Shown here in pieces: positions 47,101 to 59,010 of a stretch of 64,000 bases of DNA. The notes under the pieces are model-generated. The model was not told the origin of the DNA and ran no database searches. It saw nothing but the letters and a program-made list of their open reading frames with translations. A program made the translations under genes and the position numbers. The stretch lies in assembly GCA_964017195.1 (NCBI GenBank), contig OZ024887.1, positions 59,597,311 to 59,661,310 of the forward strand, given 5' to 3'. This stretch comes from Siderastrea radians. Its lineage: Eukaryota > Cnidaria > Anthozoa > Scleractinia > Rhizangiidae. The first letter of the stretch is position 1; every line of letters begins with the position of its first letter.

Positions 47101-48291
47101 TATACCACCAAAATACACAAGTAAGTAAATCCACAAATTGCATTTCGCGTTGTTGCATTAAACATATAATGATTTATAATTCTCTGAATTCAAATTGTTT
47201 AGTTCGTAATGTCCAAGGCGATTTTTATCGATAAATAGCGCTGTGAAAGTCGGGAAACCACACTTAAAGTAATTAGTAAGGATCAGAGAATATCTACCTG
47301 ACCTTTCACGTCGTAATCAAGTTTGTTTTTCGCTGCGTTTTGTATTTGTTAATTCTGTACATGACTTAAACCTCAGTTTACACTTACAAAGTTTAATAGA
47401 AAACTACAATTAATTCGAATTGTATTCTCGTTAATTTTCATAGATTCGTTTCTTTCCAAATATTTCAGAAGTTATCGTTATTAGTGTACATGTGAAAATT
47501 AAAATGGCGAAAAATCAAATCATTAAGCTAATGTACTGATATTGACATTGGTAGTCTTCCAATTTTGATTTGGTATTTCCCTAGTCAAACAAAGCGTTCT
47601 GTTATATCTGCATATTTGTAGTCGAAAGATTTAATAAAAGTGAAAACGTAAAAAAAAAAAACCCTTTTCATCAATTTTTTCCCATTAACTTTCCTTTTAA
47701 AAAAAGAAGAACAAAGTTGGTTACACGAGAATGTCAGATCGTGAAAGGGTGACATACGTTAGGTTGTTTAAAAAAATGCGTGGTTGACCTATTTTATGCA
47801 TGCAACCAATCTTGTTTTTCTGCATTTTTTGGCTTTGCTTCAAAAACATCGAGTGTTGTTCTGAAAAAGAAAATAGCTAAGAAAAAGAAAACAGGGCCCA
47901 GATCAGTTCAAAAGCCGATTTACGGTAACCCTTTAGTTAAATGCACCGTTGATTTAACCCTGCTTTGAACAGCTGGGCCCTGAAAATGTGGAGACATGCT
48001 CTTTGTCTCCAGTCAAAAGAGATGTGCTTACCACCGTGCCAAAAAAATTAAATAAATAAATAAATAATAAAAAAATAAACCTAATTTAAAGTTTGCGTGC
48101 GTCTTAAACCAAAAATACAGAGACAATTTTTTTAAACAACTTATGTCGTCTTCCGTCAAAGTTCATCTCCTGAAGTGGAAGTGAACGTAAGGCATCCTTC
48201 TGATCTCTTCGTCTATTGGATAGAGCGCAAAGTGGGCGCGGCATCTTACATTTTATAAACACAACACACAAGTACACTCCGAGCAGTTCTC
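44127..48291. repeat. Segmental duplication, copy 2
   Basis: Direct-repeat copy 2, immediately adjacent to copy 1, ends at the live GFP gene's 5' UTR. Relative to copy 1 it lacks 36604-38393 and the three inserts listed for copy 1. It contains an internal repeat of one block (46021-46142 and 46567-46735) around 424 bp of unrelated sequence, plus about 260 extra bases at 46736-46997. Confidence 0.85.
44418..45135 (-). pseudogene. GFP-family pseudogene 2 (exons 3 and 4)
   Basis: Exon 4 (44418-44621) keeps its GTAAGT donor and full length bar 6 nt but has early stops. Its 3' half still reads like the live gene (MPVTKRLY, GGCYSSHF). Exon 3 (44957-45135) keeps the GTGAGT donor, has lost the AG acceptor, and retains MYGS-like and HPADIP-like sequence in broken frames. 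Exon 2 lies in the region deleted from copy 2, and exon 5 was outside the duplicated unit. It is thus a duplicate of part of pseudogene 1. Confidence 0.8.
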
Positions 48292-48343
48292 TTAAGGATT
48301 CCGGCAGAGCTTTTCACTGTTCAAGACTTGCATCCTCAGCATC
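48253..48343 (+). promoter_or_regulatory. Core promoter and 5' UTR of GFP-like gene
   Basis: A TATA box TTATAAA at 48253-48259 lies 85 bases before the ATG. A start site near 48283 (CTCCGAGCAG) would leave a 5' UTR of about 60 bases. The position of the start site is inferred from spacing. The duplicated promoter at 44087 diverges from this one exactly after GAGCAGTTCTC. Confidence 0.55.
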
Positions 48344-50914
48344 ATGGTATGAAGGATAGTAATAGTTTGAAATTAATTTAGTGAGGCACACGGGGGAAAA
48401 AATGTTTACTGACCAGATCGTTTGCACGATGCTTCGCTTGGCACTGTTAGCATTTTAGCCAAAAACGATAGATTTACCGCCAAAAAAACTGAGCTGACTT
48501 GCGATGAAATTTAATTTCACTCTTCTGCACCCTTGTAGTTAAATTGTGGTCACACTTGTAACTTCTGACGCCTTATTTCATGTTTTAATCTTCCAGAGCA
48601 AGATTTCCCAGGAGATGAACACCAAATTCCAATTGGAGGGCTGTATAAACGGCCACTCCTTCACGATGGAGGGTGAAGGCAGGGGCAAACCGTTTGAGTA
48701 AGTTGGAGTCGCTTTTTAAATACTTAAAGCTTGAAATGCTGTATTTTTAATAGTGTAAAGACCGCTGCGGTCAACAAAGTGGCTAGTTGCTGTGCCCTAA
48801 ATCGCCATAGCCTTGGTCAGTTACTTGTTGCTGTTTTATTAGCTTCACCACGAAATTGAAAAATTCGACAATTAGGTAACAATACAAGGGAAGAGAGAAA
48901 AGGCACTATGGCAAGTTAAAGTCAGTATTTTTACTGGTGATGGGATTCCGTCGACGGAAATAGCAATTTTATGGAAACCTTTATCTGGCTTTCACTAACT
49001 CTGGCCTTTTTAGAGATACATTAACTACAGGTTCATTGTTAGCTTTATTAGTATATTAGCTTTGTCGCTAAATTAAAAATTAACCATTACTTAACAGCAC
49101 AAAGGAGAGAGAAGTGGCATTGTGGCAAGTTGGAGACAGGGTTTACATGCATGAATCTTAAACTTCTATCTTTTCAATCACGTTGAGATTGCAGTGTTAA
49201 TGTGCTATAATTTCGGGAAAACCTCTTTTCAGCCCTAAATTGCGGTACGGTCTTTTATACTGAGTTGTTGTTTTGCCGAAGCCTTTGTTTGCTCGCTTCT
49301 ACCGTAAGTTTTAGTTCGTGTATCGCATTCATTAGGTACTCACATCTGCACGCAAACGTAGGAAAGCAGCAAACAAAAATCTACTTGAAGTGACTTGGCA
49401 ATATTTTTGCTGATCATAATCTTCGATTTTGTCTGATGCTTTAGGGGCTTCCAAACTATGAAGACTCGTGTCACTAAGGGCGCGCCTTTGCCATTTGCCT
49501 TTGAAATCCTGACTCCAGTGGAGATGTATGGCAGCAAACCCTTCGTCCAGCACCCTGCAGACATACCTGACTATTACAAGCAGGCCATTGAGAATGGAGG
49601 AATGTCATGGGAGCGGATCGTAACCTTCGAAGACGGAGCAGTCATGACGGTTTGCAACCAGTCAACGTGAGTTGAATAACTCTCCTTGCTGTGCCTTTTG
49701 CCCGTGAACTCTTTAATTTCCAGGTACATCCTAGCTCAAAACAGGGGAAAATCCGAGAACATTTCTTCGACGAATTATCGTTTTAAAAAATATTGAAAAA
49801 CGAAAAGTGCTCTGTTGAAGAAAGTTTCATACACGGAACGACCTCGTACAGCATAATAAACAGCACCACAGGAAAGCGTTGCTCAGCAGCGTTTAGTTTA
49901 ACAGTCATTTGTGTCCTGTCTAGTTTACAGACAATACACCCATCCAATCCACCTAAGTGAAGATTAATTATCAATCAACTGAAATAAAAACATCTTCTTT
50001 TCTCTCATCTGCACAGATTGAAAGGCAACTGTTTCCACTATGAAGTCCAGCTTGTGGGCGTGAACTTTCCTCCAAATGGACCTATTATGCAGAGGAAGGG
50101 GGCGGGCTGGATGCCAGTCACGGAGAAGCTGTGCATGAAAGGAGACTATCTGGTGGGCGAAAGTGACATGACTCTGAAGCTTGAAGGAGGTGGTTGTTAC
50201 ACATGCCACTTCAAAACCACTCACAAGTAAGTAACTCTGAGAAGGACTACAGTTTGTTAAGTCGTTTTTTTCTCTCGCCTCCACTTCATGTGCTGTTGAG
50301 TCGATTGGCATACAAGAGGTACCATTTCTAACGAATAGGTAGTACTGCAAAATCTCAAATGGTGACGCCTTTAAAATTAAACACCAAGGTACAACGAGAT
50401 CCCGCTTACTTTTAAAGGGAAGACACCATCAGGATTTCGTAAGCCGAAAATTACCGCGTCTTTTTTCCTGATTTATGAAACGAAGAATGGCCGATTTTCA
50501 TTTTTCGAGAAACCAAAATAGCTAACACCATTGTTGGGCGCGTAAGACAACGAGAGGATATTAATTATTAGCTTTTAAGGGCGGCGTTTATTTCTACTCT
50601 CGGGAGTAGGAAGATTACTTTCGACATTGTAAATGTAAATTGATGATTGGTCAACGCGCTTAGCTATCCTTGGTACTGCCTCACGACAGACCAGACATTA
50701 AACTTTTTCTCAAAAGAGACCCCTTACAGCCCACTGTGTCACTCCTCTCATTCGATTTGTTCTGTTCCTTTGCAGAGCAAAGAATCCTGCAGCTGTCAAA
50801 CTCCCTGGATTTCACTATGTTGACCATCTCCTTGAGATAACAAAACATGACGCGACTTACACTAATGTTGAGCATCAGGAGACCTCAAAGGCTCGTCATT
50901 CCCCCCTGGCCTGA
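48344..50914 (+). CDS. GFP-like chromophore protein (Met-Tyr-Gly)
   Basis: Five exons, 48344-48346 (ATG only), 48597-48697, 49445-49666, 50017-50226 and 50776-50914, join with GT-AG borders and matching phases to 224 residues, a normal GFP-family length. The first exon holding only the Met codon is inferred from the clean ATG|GTATGA donor and phase; a start at a later Met is less likely because the N-terminus matches the family. Chromophore: Met62-Tyr63-Gly64, followed by Ser65-Lys66 as in red proteins. The catalytic Arg (Arg92, in SWER) and Glu (Glu214, in VEHQE) are present, as are GVNFPPNGPIMQ and LKLEGGG strand motifs. The protein folds as a beta barrel and matures its chromophore autocatalytically with oxygen. 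Odd points: an acidic Glu61 directly before the chromophore and a one-residue insertion (IENGGMSWER). It could be red-fluorescent or a non-fluorescent chromoprotein; sequence alone does not decide. Confidence 0.95.
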
Positions 50915-51021
50915 CCTGTCACGAGAAGGTCCACAATCGTGTGACGATCAAAGAGAAGACAGCACCGTTTCATTTTGATGGAGCTAATTAATGTAATGTT
51001 TTTATAGCTAGAGAATGAGTA

Positions 51022-51027
51022 AATAAA
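51022..51027 (+). terminator. Polyadenylation signal of GFP-like gene
   Basis: AATAAA lies 108 bases after the stop codon. The same 3' UTR in pseudogene 1 has AACAAA. Confidence 0.7.
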
Positions 51028-51070
51028 ACTTCATCTGACATTTTATACACTGTGTTGCTGGTAACTAATA

Positions 51071-52863
51071 GACCATTTTCATTATGACGTCACACACGCA
51101 AAGGTTTCTGGTAGTTGTAGTAAAGATCGCGCCCAGGGTCGCTCAATCGCGGGAAAATTCAAAATAACCCACAAAAACACATGCAATGCAATGGCGGCCG
51201 AGTCGGTCGATCACATCACGTCTATAATGTGCATAATTGAGAGGACCACGAGTGATATAAGCGACAAACCTGCTTTTACCCCACCAGGACACATCAAGAG
51301 ACAACAATGTAAAAGTAAGGATCGGGGAAGATTTATTTTGCAAGATTTTCGATTTTTTTATCGTTTCGCACTCGGTGTATTACAAAACTTTCTAGCGGAT
51401 GGCTTCTTGTACGCTCGATTTTCAGGCCGGTAATTTTACAGGAGGCATCCTTAGGATGAAGTCTTATGAAGACATTTCTTTTAAAAGCTTGTTGCTACAA
51501 GGAAAAGACCTGAAGAATACTCGACGGTGGTTATAGAAGAAATTGGAGAGGTTTTAGAGCAAAGAAATCCTTGTTCGATATTGTCAGTGTCGTTTTTATT
51601 TCCAAGGACAACGATTGATTTTAAGTATTACTTCCACTTCAACCGTTGCTAAATTACATATTTGACTGTGGATTGACTTCGTAAGAATTTTTTAACTGAG
51701 GGAATCCACATTTACAATAGCTATCTTGAAATGTTTCAAAAAATTGCAGAAATTTGGTACAAAACAGTGTCAAGTTAAGCAGAATTACTAGAGACAATTT
51801 GCTTCCCAGGACAGCAAACGCTATTCTGAATACTTTTTTCATACCTGAAGGTTTGTTTTCCCTTTTTTCTGTTTCTAGTTTCATGGAATTTCTTATTAAA
51901 ATTAAAATAAGCGATCTGATATCGCAGTTGCATTTATTACAGTTAATCTTGGCGAGAAAATTTGTGCGTATAAACTTTCAAGACTTTGTCTTTGTAGGTT
52001 TTGTTTATTAAGCTTATGTCTTATTTCGCAAAATGGTGAAAATAATTCAAAAAAATAGTAATAGAAACTATTCTAGACTGAGTTAATGTTGTTTCTCAAG
52101 CCAGTTTGCTTTCCTTTGGTACTGCACATTGGATTGTTTGAAAGCAAAAAATTGTTCGGCCGTCTTTCACTCGTATTGCGAATAACATTGCTTGGTTTTT
52201 CAGTTGACGGAATATTTCAATCATCATTACATGTTTTGCATTAACTAGATTTGTAGTAATGAATGGTATTTCTCTTCCATTTTAATGATTTGACCTAGAA
52301 CTACCGATTCACTCAAAGCGAAATATTTAATGCTTTGTTTTGTTTTTATTAAATCTCAGAGCGAGTCGCTCAAAGCATTTCAGTGGGTTCCTCGTTTTGT
52401 TTTGCACTATGCTAGATATAAAATCTTTATTGCTTTGATCTCCATTTGGTTCTGTTATTTAAAACTGTTCCAATCGTTCTATATCTCCTATCTCAGAAAC
52501 ACCCTCCTCACCTTTGATTCTTTTTCTCGTGAGGGAGATTGTATTGGCAGCATTGTTAAGACACGTTTTCCTGCTACACACTCCGTATCCAGAATTTGGG
52601 AAAAAACTTTTCCATTGAAATGTTCGTTAACAACACTTCGCAATTCCTCGTTTATCGAAAAAAAAAACATAAAAAACTCCACGCTGAATTTCTTTGAATT
52701 TGTGTAGCAATCGAGTACATATCTTTACAAAACACCTGGTAGCTTGCCTTGGCCGACATGGCGCTGATTTTTTGACACTTTCAGCGATCGCGCGACACTG
52801 GGCGCGATCTTTACTACAACTACCAGAAACCTTAGCGCGTGTGACGTCATAATAAAAATGGTC
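51071..52863. mobile_element. 1.8-kb TA-target TIR element
   Basis: The left end GACCATTTTCATTATGACGT and the right end ACGTCATAATAAAAATGGTC are inverted, and the similarity extends inward through TTTCTGGTAGTTGTAGTAAA and GATCGCGCCCA for about 75 bases. TA flanks both sides. No transposase is recognised; ORFs at 51191-51433 and 52330-52707 have no known domain. It begins 44 bases after the GFP polyadenylation hexamer, so it may carry or bound the transcript end. Confidence 0.65.
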
Positions 52864-52962
52864 TATTGACAAGTTAATTTTGTTTTCCGAAGATTGCAGA
52901 ACTTTTCGTTTTAAAACCGTTATATTTATTTAGTTGCTTGACGTGAAAATGATACTTAGCTG

Positions 52963-53106
52963 CACTCACTCACTCACTCACTCACTCCCTCCCTCCCTCC
53001 CTCCCTCCCTCCCTCCCTCCCTCCCTCACTCACTCACTCACTCACTCACTCACTCACTCACTCACTCACTCACTCACTCACTCACTCACTCACTCACTCA
53101 CTCACT
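52963..53106. repeat. Compound CACT / CCCT microsatellite
   Basis: CACT units are followed by about ten CCCT units, then about twenty more CACT units. The CCCT core inside a CACT array suggests one mutated unit spread by slippage. Confidence 0.95.
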
Positions 53107-53296
53107 GAACTGAGCGGAGACTCGAAACGAGTCTGACATGAATTCCAAACCCCACCCTAAACTGCACGCACGATCTAATAGGGTTGGAACGTAACCTACC
53201 ATATCAGACCCCCAATATCAGGTCCCTTACATACCATGCCAGGCCCCGACCTACAATATCAGGCCCCGACCTGCCATATCAGGCCCCGATCACGTA

Positions 53297-54196
53297 ATGC
53301 ATCAGTCAATTCCAGCTGCGCCCATCCCCCCCCGGGCAACTGCGGGGCATTTGCGTGCCTTGTCAGTCCCGGGGGTGGGGCATTAGCAAATTTGGCACTG
53401 CCCGGGGGTCGGGCATTTGCCTACCCCCGGGCTTTTGACGTGCACATGTGGTTTTCGACTCGAAATCCAAACATGGAGGATTTTATCGCAAAGGACCAGC
53501 AGTTCGTCGCAGATTGGATCGTCTGCCAAGGACTGGACAAACTTGTGGAGTTTTTCTCGATTTTATGCATTTCTTCATTGCTCATCAAGGCACAACTATC
53601 ACTTAATATAGCGAGATCGGGAACGATCAACGTGAATCGACGTACGCATTCTTTTTAAGGATTTAAATAAAATTTAGTCGCAATGTTTCTTAAATTCTAA
53701 ACATGTGTATAGGGATCGTCGTTTTAGACTTTTGCATATCATTAAAATATTCACAACAGATGACGTTGCAACAGACTTTTATAATGTCAAGAGTTTTGTT
53801 TACTAGCGAACTGTTTAAAACAAAACATTAAAGTAACAATCAACTATCATGTAGTATTGTTGTCTGTGAAGTATTAAATTATCATCAATTGGCATTTATG
53901 CTAACTTTATTAACATTGGATAGTGCAGTTACAGGCCTACAGATAAAAAATCACACATAAAAATGCTGAAAGTGGTATTATTGTGCAACGAATGAAAACT
54001 GCTGCAGCGTTGATTGGGGACGTACGATCCCAGGGGCTGGACATTTGCCCTCTTCCTTCGTCCACACCGCGGGGCATTTGGCAGCTTAAGTGTCCCCACC
54101 CCGGGAATTTGCCATCCGAGAGAAAAAAAATGCTAATGCCCGGGGGTTAGCCCGGGGGGGGGGGGGCATGGGCGCAGCTGGAATTGACTGATGCAT
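53297..54196. mobile_element. TIR element with ATGCATCAGTCAATTCC ends
   Basis: Inverted ends run about 40 bases: ATGCATCAGTCAATTCCAGC then TGCGCCCAT and a C/G tract, mirrored at 54150-54196. Words like GGGGCATTTGC recur inside both arms. The outermost ATGCAT is itself a palindrome, which obscures the target duplication. There is no recognisable coding sequence. Just left of it, 53195-53290 holds a short degenerate tandem of ATATCAGGCCCCGACCT. Confidence 0.6.
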
Positions 54197-54300
54197 AAGG
54201 CTCTTTTAAACTGTAATTTACGATAAATTCGATTAAATAGTTCTGTAATATTAAGAAAGGAATTGAAAGTGAATGTTATTTGAACCGCTGAGTCGATTAA

Positions 54301-56774
54301 AGGAGAACTGAAGTCCAAAAATCATGTTTGTTTTTTTTTATTTTATTTGGAAGCTTTAGACATATAAAATCAAGTTTTGACAATTATTTTCACTTGCGAC
54401 TTGTTATTTTCGAAAAAATTGGGTTTGAAATTGGGATTTTCCCGCTTTTTGGGCTTTGTCATTGTGGGCTCGCTACAGATGTCAGCGGTATGTTGTGACG
54501 TAAGTGATGGGGAAAGATATTCCGTTTGTCCAAAGAGTGCTACTAGCTGCTTCAAATCCAAGGCTTTGTTATTTCACAAATATTGCTTCCCATCATGAAC
54601 TGTGTACACCCTTTCCAGTTTGGAATAGCATATTTCCCTTGTGAATAACTAATTGGCTGGGAAGAAGAAGTCTGTGACCCAAATCTTGAGAGAATCGGGA
54701 ACGCTGAATTAGCAACGATTTGTGCTCAATTGCGAAGACCATGTAGGCGAGGATAATTCAAGCTATGTTGAGGGCTGACAATTAATTTATCAAGAAGTTG
54801 AGGAGCTCAATTAAAAGTGTGATCAATCAGGTTTGTTTCCACTCGTGTGTTATTTCTATTATTTTGTTAGTGAGTGATTTGGATTTAGAATCGATCGATC
54901 CCGTGCTTGAGAGAATCGGGAATGCTGAATTAGCGACGATTTGCGCTCAATTGCGAAGACCGTGTAGGCGAGGATAATTCAAGCTATGTTGAGGGCTGAC
55001 AATTAATTTATCAAGAAGTTGAGGAGCTCAATTAAAAGTGTGATCAATCAGGTTTGTTTCCACTCGTGTGATATTTCTATTATTTTGTTAGTGAGTGATT
55101 TGGATTTAGAATCGATCGATCCCGTGCTTGAGAGAATCGGGAATGCTGAATTAGCGACGATTTGCGCTCAATTGCGAAGACCATGTAGGCGAGGATAATT
55201 CAAGCTATGTTGAGGGCTGACAATTAATTTATCAAGACGTTGAGGAGCTCAATTAAAAGTGTGATCAATCAGGTTTGTTTCCACTCATGTGGTATTTCTA
55301 TTATTTTGTTAGTGAGTGAGTTGGATTTAAAATCATCGATCCCGTGCTCCAAGCTATACGCCCGGCTATCGGTTGTGAGTAAAGCCGGGGCACATGTTCA
55401 CGTTTGCATGCGAATATCTTCCCCTTCCTGCCGCAGTATAACTACCACTGAGTATGCTAAGTTAAGAATTCTTCTGAATCGTTCCTGTGCGGCAAATAAA
55501 TAATCTATCCCAACAGATCCGACATTGTTTTGACACCAAGGTCATACAACAGCCGCTTATCGCGTATTGCATTTCACGTTCCATAAATGATTTTTCCCTG
55601 TTATTGCGATATTTTCCCCTGGCTTCCAGCTTTTCTACAATATAGCATTTAGAGCTTCGTGCTGGATAGAATAAACTGGTGAATAACTCCAGCGTTGACT
55701 GTGAAGCTATTTTGAAACGAACTCAGTTACGGAGAAAAGTGGTGTGACAAAACAGTATAAAAACCGATAAATAATTATTACAGTCTGTGAGTGCGCCGAA
55801 AGCAAGGTACATGTTGTAGCTTTATTTCTGTGAATCTGTTATATAGCCTATCAGTTCAAATACCTGATGCAAGAACGAAATATTATGCCGCTTTCAGTTT
55901 AAAACACGACATGTCAACACAAAGCGATATAACATTATTTGAAGGTGCGCGGGCTTTATGGATTACGGCAGGTATTTGATGCCCGATGAGCGGAGCGCTA
56001 AATGTTAATGTTCGAACCGAAATCCAGTATTGAAGTACAAAAAAAATGGCGAGGTTTACGATAAGTGAGTACAAGATTATGCACGTTTATGTAGTAGAGT
56101 AGGCTGCAGAGACTTGTAACACAAAGATATACTGATGTGTTCCAGTATCTGTGATTGTTTATAAGACTTACACGAACTGACTACAGTCATCAAGTTTCTA
56201 GCGAACTCCAGTGCCGTTCAAAAGGCAAGGCTATCGGTAAATTCAGGCAAATCAGTTAATTAGACATAACTTACTTTAACCTAGTATATTTTTTTTTCGG
56301 AAAGAGAAGCAAACTCCAAATAAACAGAGTTGATATTTTCGGAAAATTTGCGCGGGTGTTGTTATTGAAGACGCGCCATCGATCCGCGGTGAAAATGTAA
56401 CTTACGCGTTCAAGGACAAGTGGAAGTATTCCAGTAGAGATAGCAAAAGAGAAGAACGTTCCAAACGGGTATTTCTCCGGCGTTTCCGTCGCATTTGTAC
56501 TAATATGCTCTCAAAGTACAAGTTCTACATGGGTCAAATCGGTACTTCTCTTTGTAAAATCTTGCCTTCGTTCCCCACCACTTACGTCATAGGCTACCAA
56601 AATGACCGCTGACACACCCATTCTGCGCCGCAATGCTGTTGGCCCAAACTCGCAGTAAAATTATTTTTTTGAGACCGAAAGCAAGCCAGTAGACAGAAAA
56701 AAAGTTTCAAACATTAATATTTATGGTCTAAGCCTTAAGAAAAAAAATACTTGATTTTTGACTTCAGTTCTCCT
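54301..56774. mobile_element. 2.5-kb TTAA-target element with internal tandem array
   Basis: Ends are AGGAGAACTGAAGTCCAAAA and TTTTGACTTCAGTTCTCCT, with TTAA at 54297-54300 and 56775-56778. Further inverted similarity inside includes ATGTTGTGACGTAAGTG against CACTTACGTCATAGG. It contains a 221-bp tandem array (54688-55350). The 5'-AGG ends and TTAA target match the MITEs at 3431 and 16480, so it is Kolobok-like. No transposase was found. Confidence 0.7.
54688..55350. repeat. 221-bp tandem repeat, three copies
   Basis: AGAATCGGGA starts at 54691, 54912 and 55133, giving a period of 221. The copies are nearly identical by eye, with a handful of substitutions, and the third decays after GTGAGTGAG. 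The array is inside the TTAA element and is not coding. Confidence 0.9.
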
Positions 56775-57058
56775 TTAATTAAGTGGCATCAAACTCACAA
56801 TAACACCCAGGCTGGATATGACACGGACCAGTAGCGCGCTCCGTGAACACAGAAAAAGTGAGAGTGTTATGGTAACACCGAAAAAGTGTAAATTTTTGCA
56901 GCTATGTGAACACCAATTAAGTGTCAAAGTAACGCCAACATGGTGTACATTTACACCACAATAGTGTAAACCACTAACAATTCTGATTTGGATTGGGTAA
57001 AAAAACACCAACACAGTGTTATGTAGACGCGGAATTCGGGTAAGTTTACACCAAAAAG

Positions 57059-57254
57059 GTGTACTTGTGACACCCAAATGGTGTAAAACAACTTGCAGCT
57101 GTGTGCACACCAAAACAAGGTTAATTTACACCAGAGATAATTTTACACTAAAATTGTGTACTTGTGACACCCAAATGGTGTAAAACAAGTTGCAGCTGTG
57201 TGCACACCGAAACAAGGTTAATTTACACCAGAGATAATTTTACACTAAAACTGT
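57059..57254. repeat. 97-bp direct repeat in the GTGTAA-rich left end
   Basis: A unit starting GTACTTGTGACACCCAAATG occurs at 57061 and again at 57158, differing at a few positions. It is part of the left terminal block of the candidate 6.1-kb element. Confidence 0.85.
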
Positions 57255-58384
57255 GTAAAATAACACTTCCAACTTTGTTGAATAACACCCTCCACGTGTT
57301 ATCTTTACACTGTTCTAGTGTACTTCAACACTAAAATAAAAGATGCATGTGGGCTACTTAAACATTGTAATCATTGCTGCTGAAGGAGACAGACATCACT
57401 AGTTTCCATATTTATTTCACAGTGAATATTTATTTGGTATACTATACCTTAAAACAAAATGCGTCCAAAAATACGATTTTTTGCCAAAAACAATAAGTCT
57501 ACCTGTAGAAAAATAAACCTTTCAGTGCAACCGTGGAAACTCACTATAAATTACAAAGATGCTACTCTAATGCCTTAGAATTCAATCAAGTAGTGACACT
57601 GAGTCAGATAGTTATAAAAAATAAGAAAGCTACAAAGATTCCAGTCCAAACAGTGCATTAACTTCTGTATGCTTCATTTTTGTTAACACCTAAGTTGATG
57701 TGCCAAAATAATGAAAACCATTAACCCATACAAAAATAAAAGGCCTTTCAAAAGGCATTTTGATTTAGAGTACTTTTCTAGTTGTTATAGAAAAATGAAG
57801 TCAATAAAATAATGCAGATTGAGGGAGTGATTTTGATGATAAACTACACCCAGTTCAGAAACCACCTCCATTTGATTCATCAATCCACTGAAAAAAAAGA
57901 GATACAAATTAGTAATGCTATGTTAATTACCCACTTGTACACACCATGATTAGGCATACTGAATGCATGTCACTTATTCAAGCTTATTTCTTTCTGCACC
58001 AAGATCTGGAAACAAACTTATTTTCGTCAGCTATATACAAAATTTTAAAAAATACCACTACAGCTCTAAAAGAAAACAGCCCTCAGTAACACATATTGTT
58101 CAGTTAGATGGAATACTCTGTCAGACAGTTGTACATACATGTACTGTATTGCTCAGTCTGTTAACCCTTTAAGCCCTAACAGTGACAAAAATGAATTTCT
58201 CTTTACATGATCACTGCTTGTTCAAACATTCAAGTTGTGAGAATGAAGAAGACAATCACCAAGGATGAGATGTATTCATATTATGACAAGTTCTCCTTAC
58301 TAGTTCCATAAGAAATGTATGGTGAACAGTAAGGAGAATATGCATTTCTATATCAGGGATTAAAGGGTTAAGTGTTTAATACTT

Positions 58385-59010
58385 GGTCAGTATTGTATAC
58401 CACTCAGTCAATTGAGCAAACCACTCAATCAGTTCACTCAGTTGTTTATACCACTAGATCAGTTATGTGGATCACTCAGTAAGTTCAGTAATATTACATA
58501 CAGTCTTTATACCACTTGGAAGAGTAGGGCGGACCACCAGTTTGACACTCAGTCAGTTGTGACTACATGTACCTGTCTTGTCTACTAAGTCAGTTATGTG
58601 CACCACTAAGAACACATAACTTTTACAACTGTGTTTCACTCAGTCATTTATCACCCTGTGAGTTGTGTGCACCACTTGCTAACTTGTGAGTACCACCCAG
58701 TTACTTGATCAGTTGCGGCTACCACTCAGTCAGTTGTGTACACCACCGGGTCAGTTGTATCATTCAGGTCAGTTGTCAGTTGAAATGTGTGAATAACTCC
58801 ACACAACTCGCCTAGTGATACAACTGACTTAACAGCTGGAGTGAAAAAGACAACTGGCACAGGGGTACACAAAACCGACCAAGCAGTCTATACAATTGAC
58901 CAGTTGGTATAAACAGCTGAGTGAAACGTATATTCAATTCAGTGAGTGAAAACATGGCTTACTGAGTGGTATGCTGGACAGTTGTGTGTATCACTCAGTC
59001 AGTTTTGGAC
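58385..59010. repeat. Degenerate minisatellite (CACTCAGTCAGTTGTG)
   Basis: Many imperfect copies of about 18-25 bases around ACCACTCAGTCAGTTGTGT occur on the plus strand, with some inverted (CACAACT...GACTGAG-type) near 58800-58900. The copies are too diverged for an exact count by eye. Confidence 0.6.

Noticed and set aside
52330..52707. 125-codon ORF inside the 51071-52863 element
   Set aside because: No transposase or other domain, composition like surrounding non-coding DNA, and no splice partners.
53236..53658. 140-codon ORF
   Set aside because: The first half is C/G-tract transposon-end repeat; no domain is seen.
54688..55350. Regular repeats considered as a CRISPR-like array
   Set aside because: The whole 221-bp unit repeats with no unique spacers, in a eukaryotic genome.
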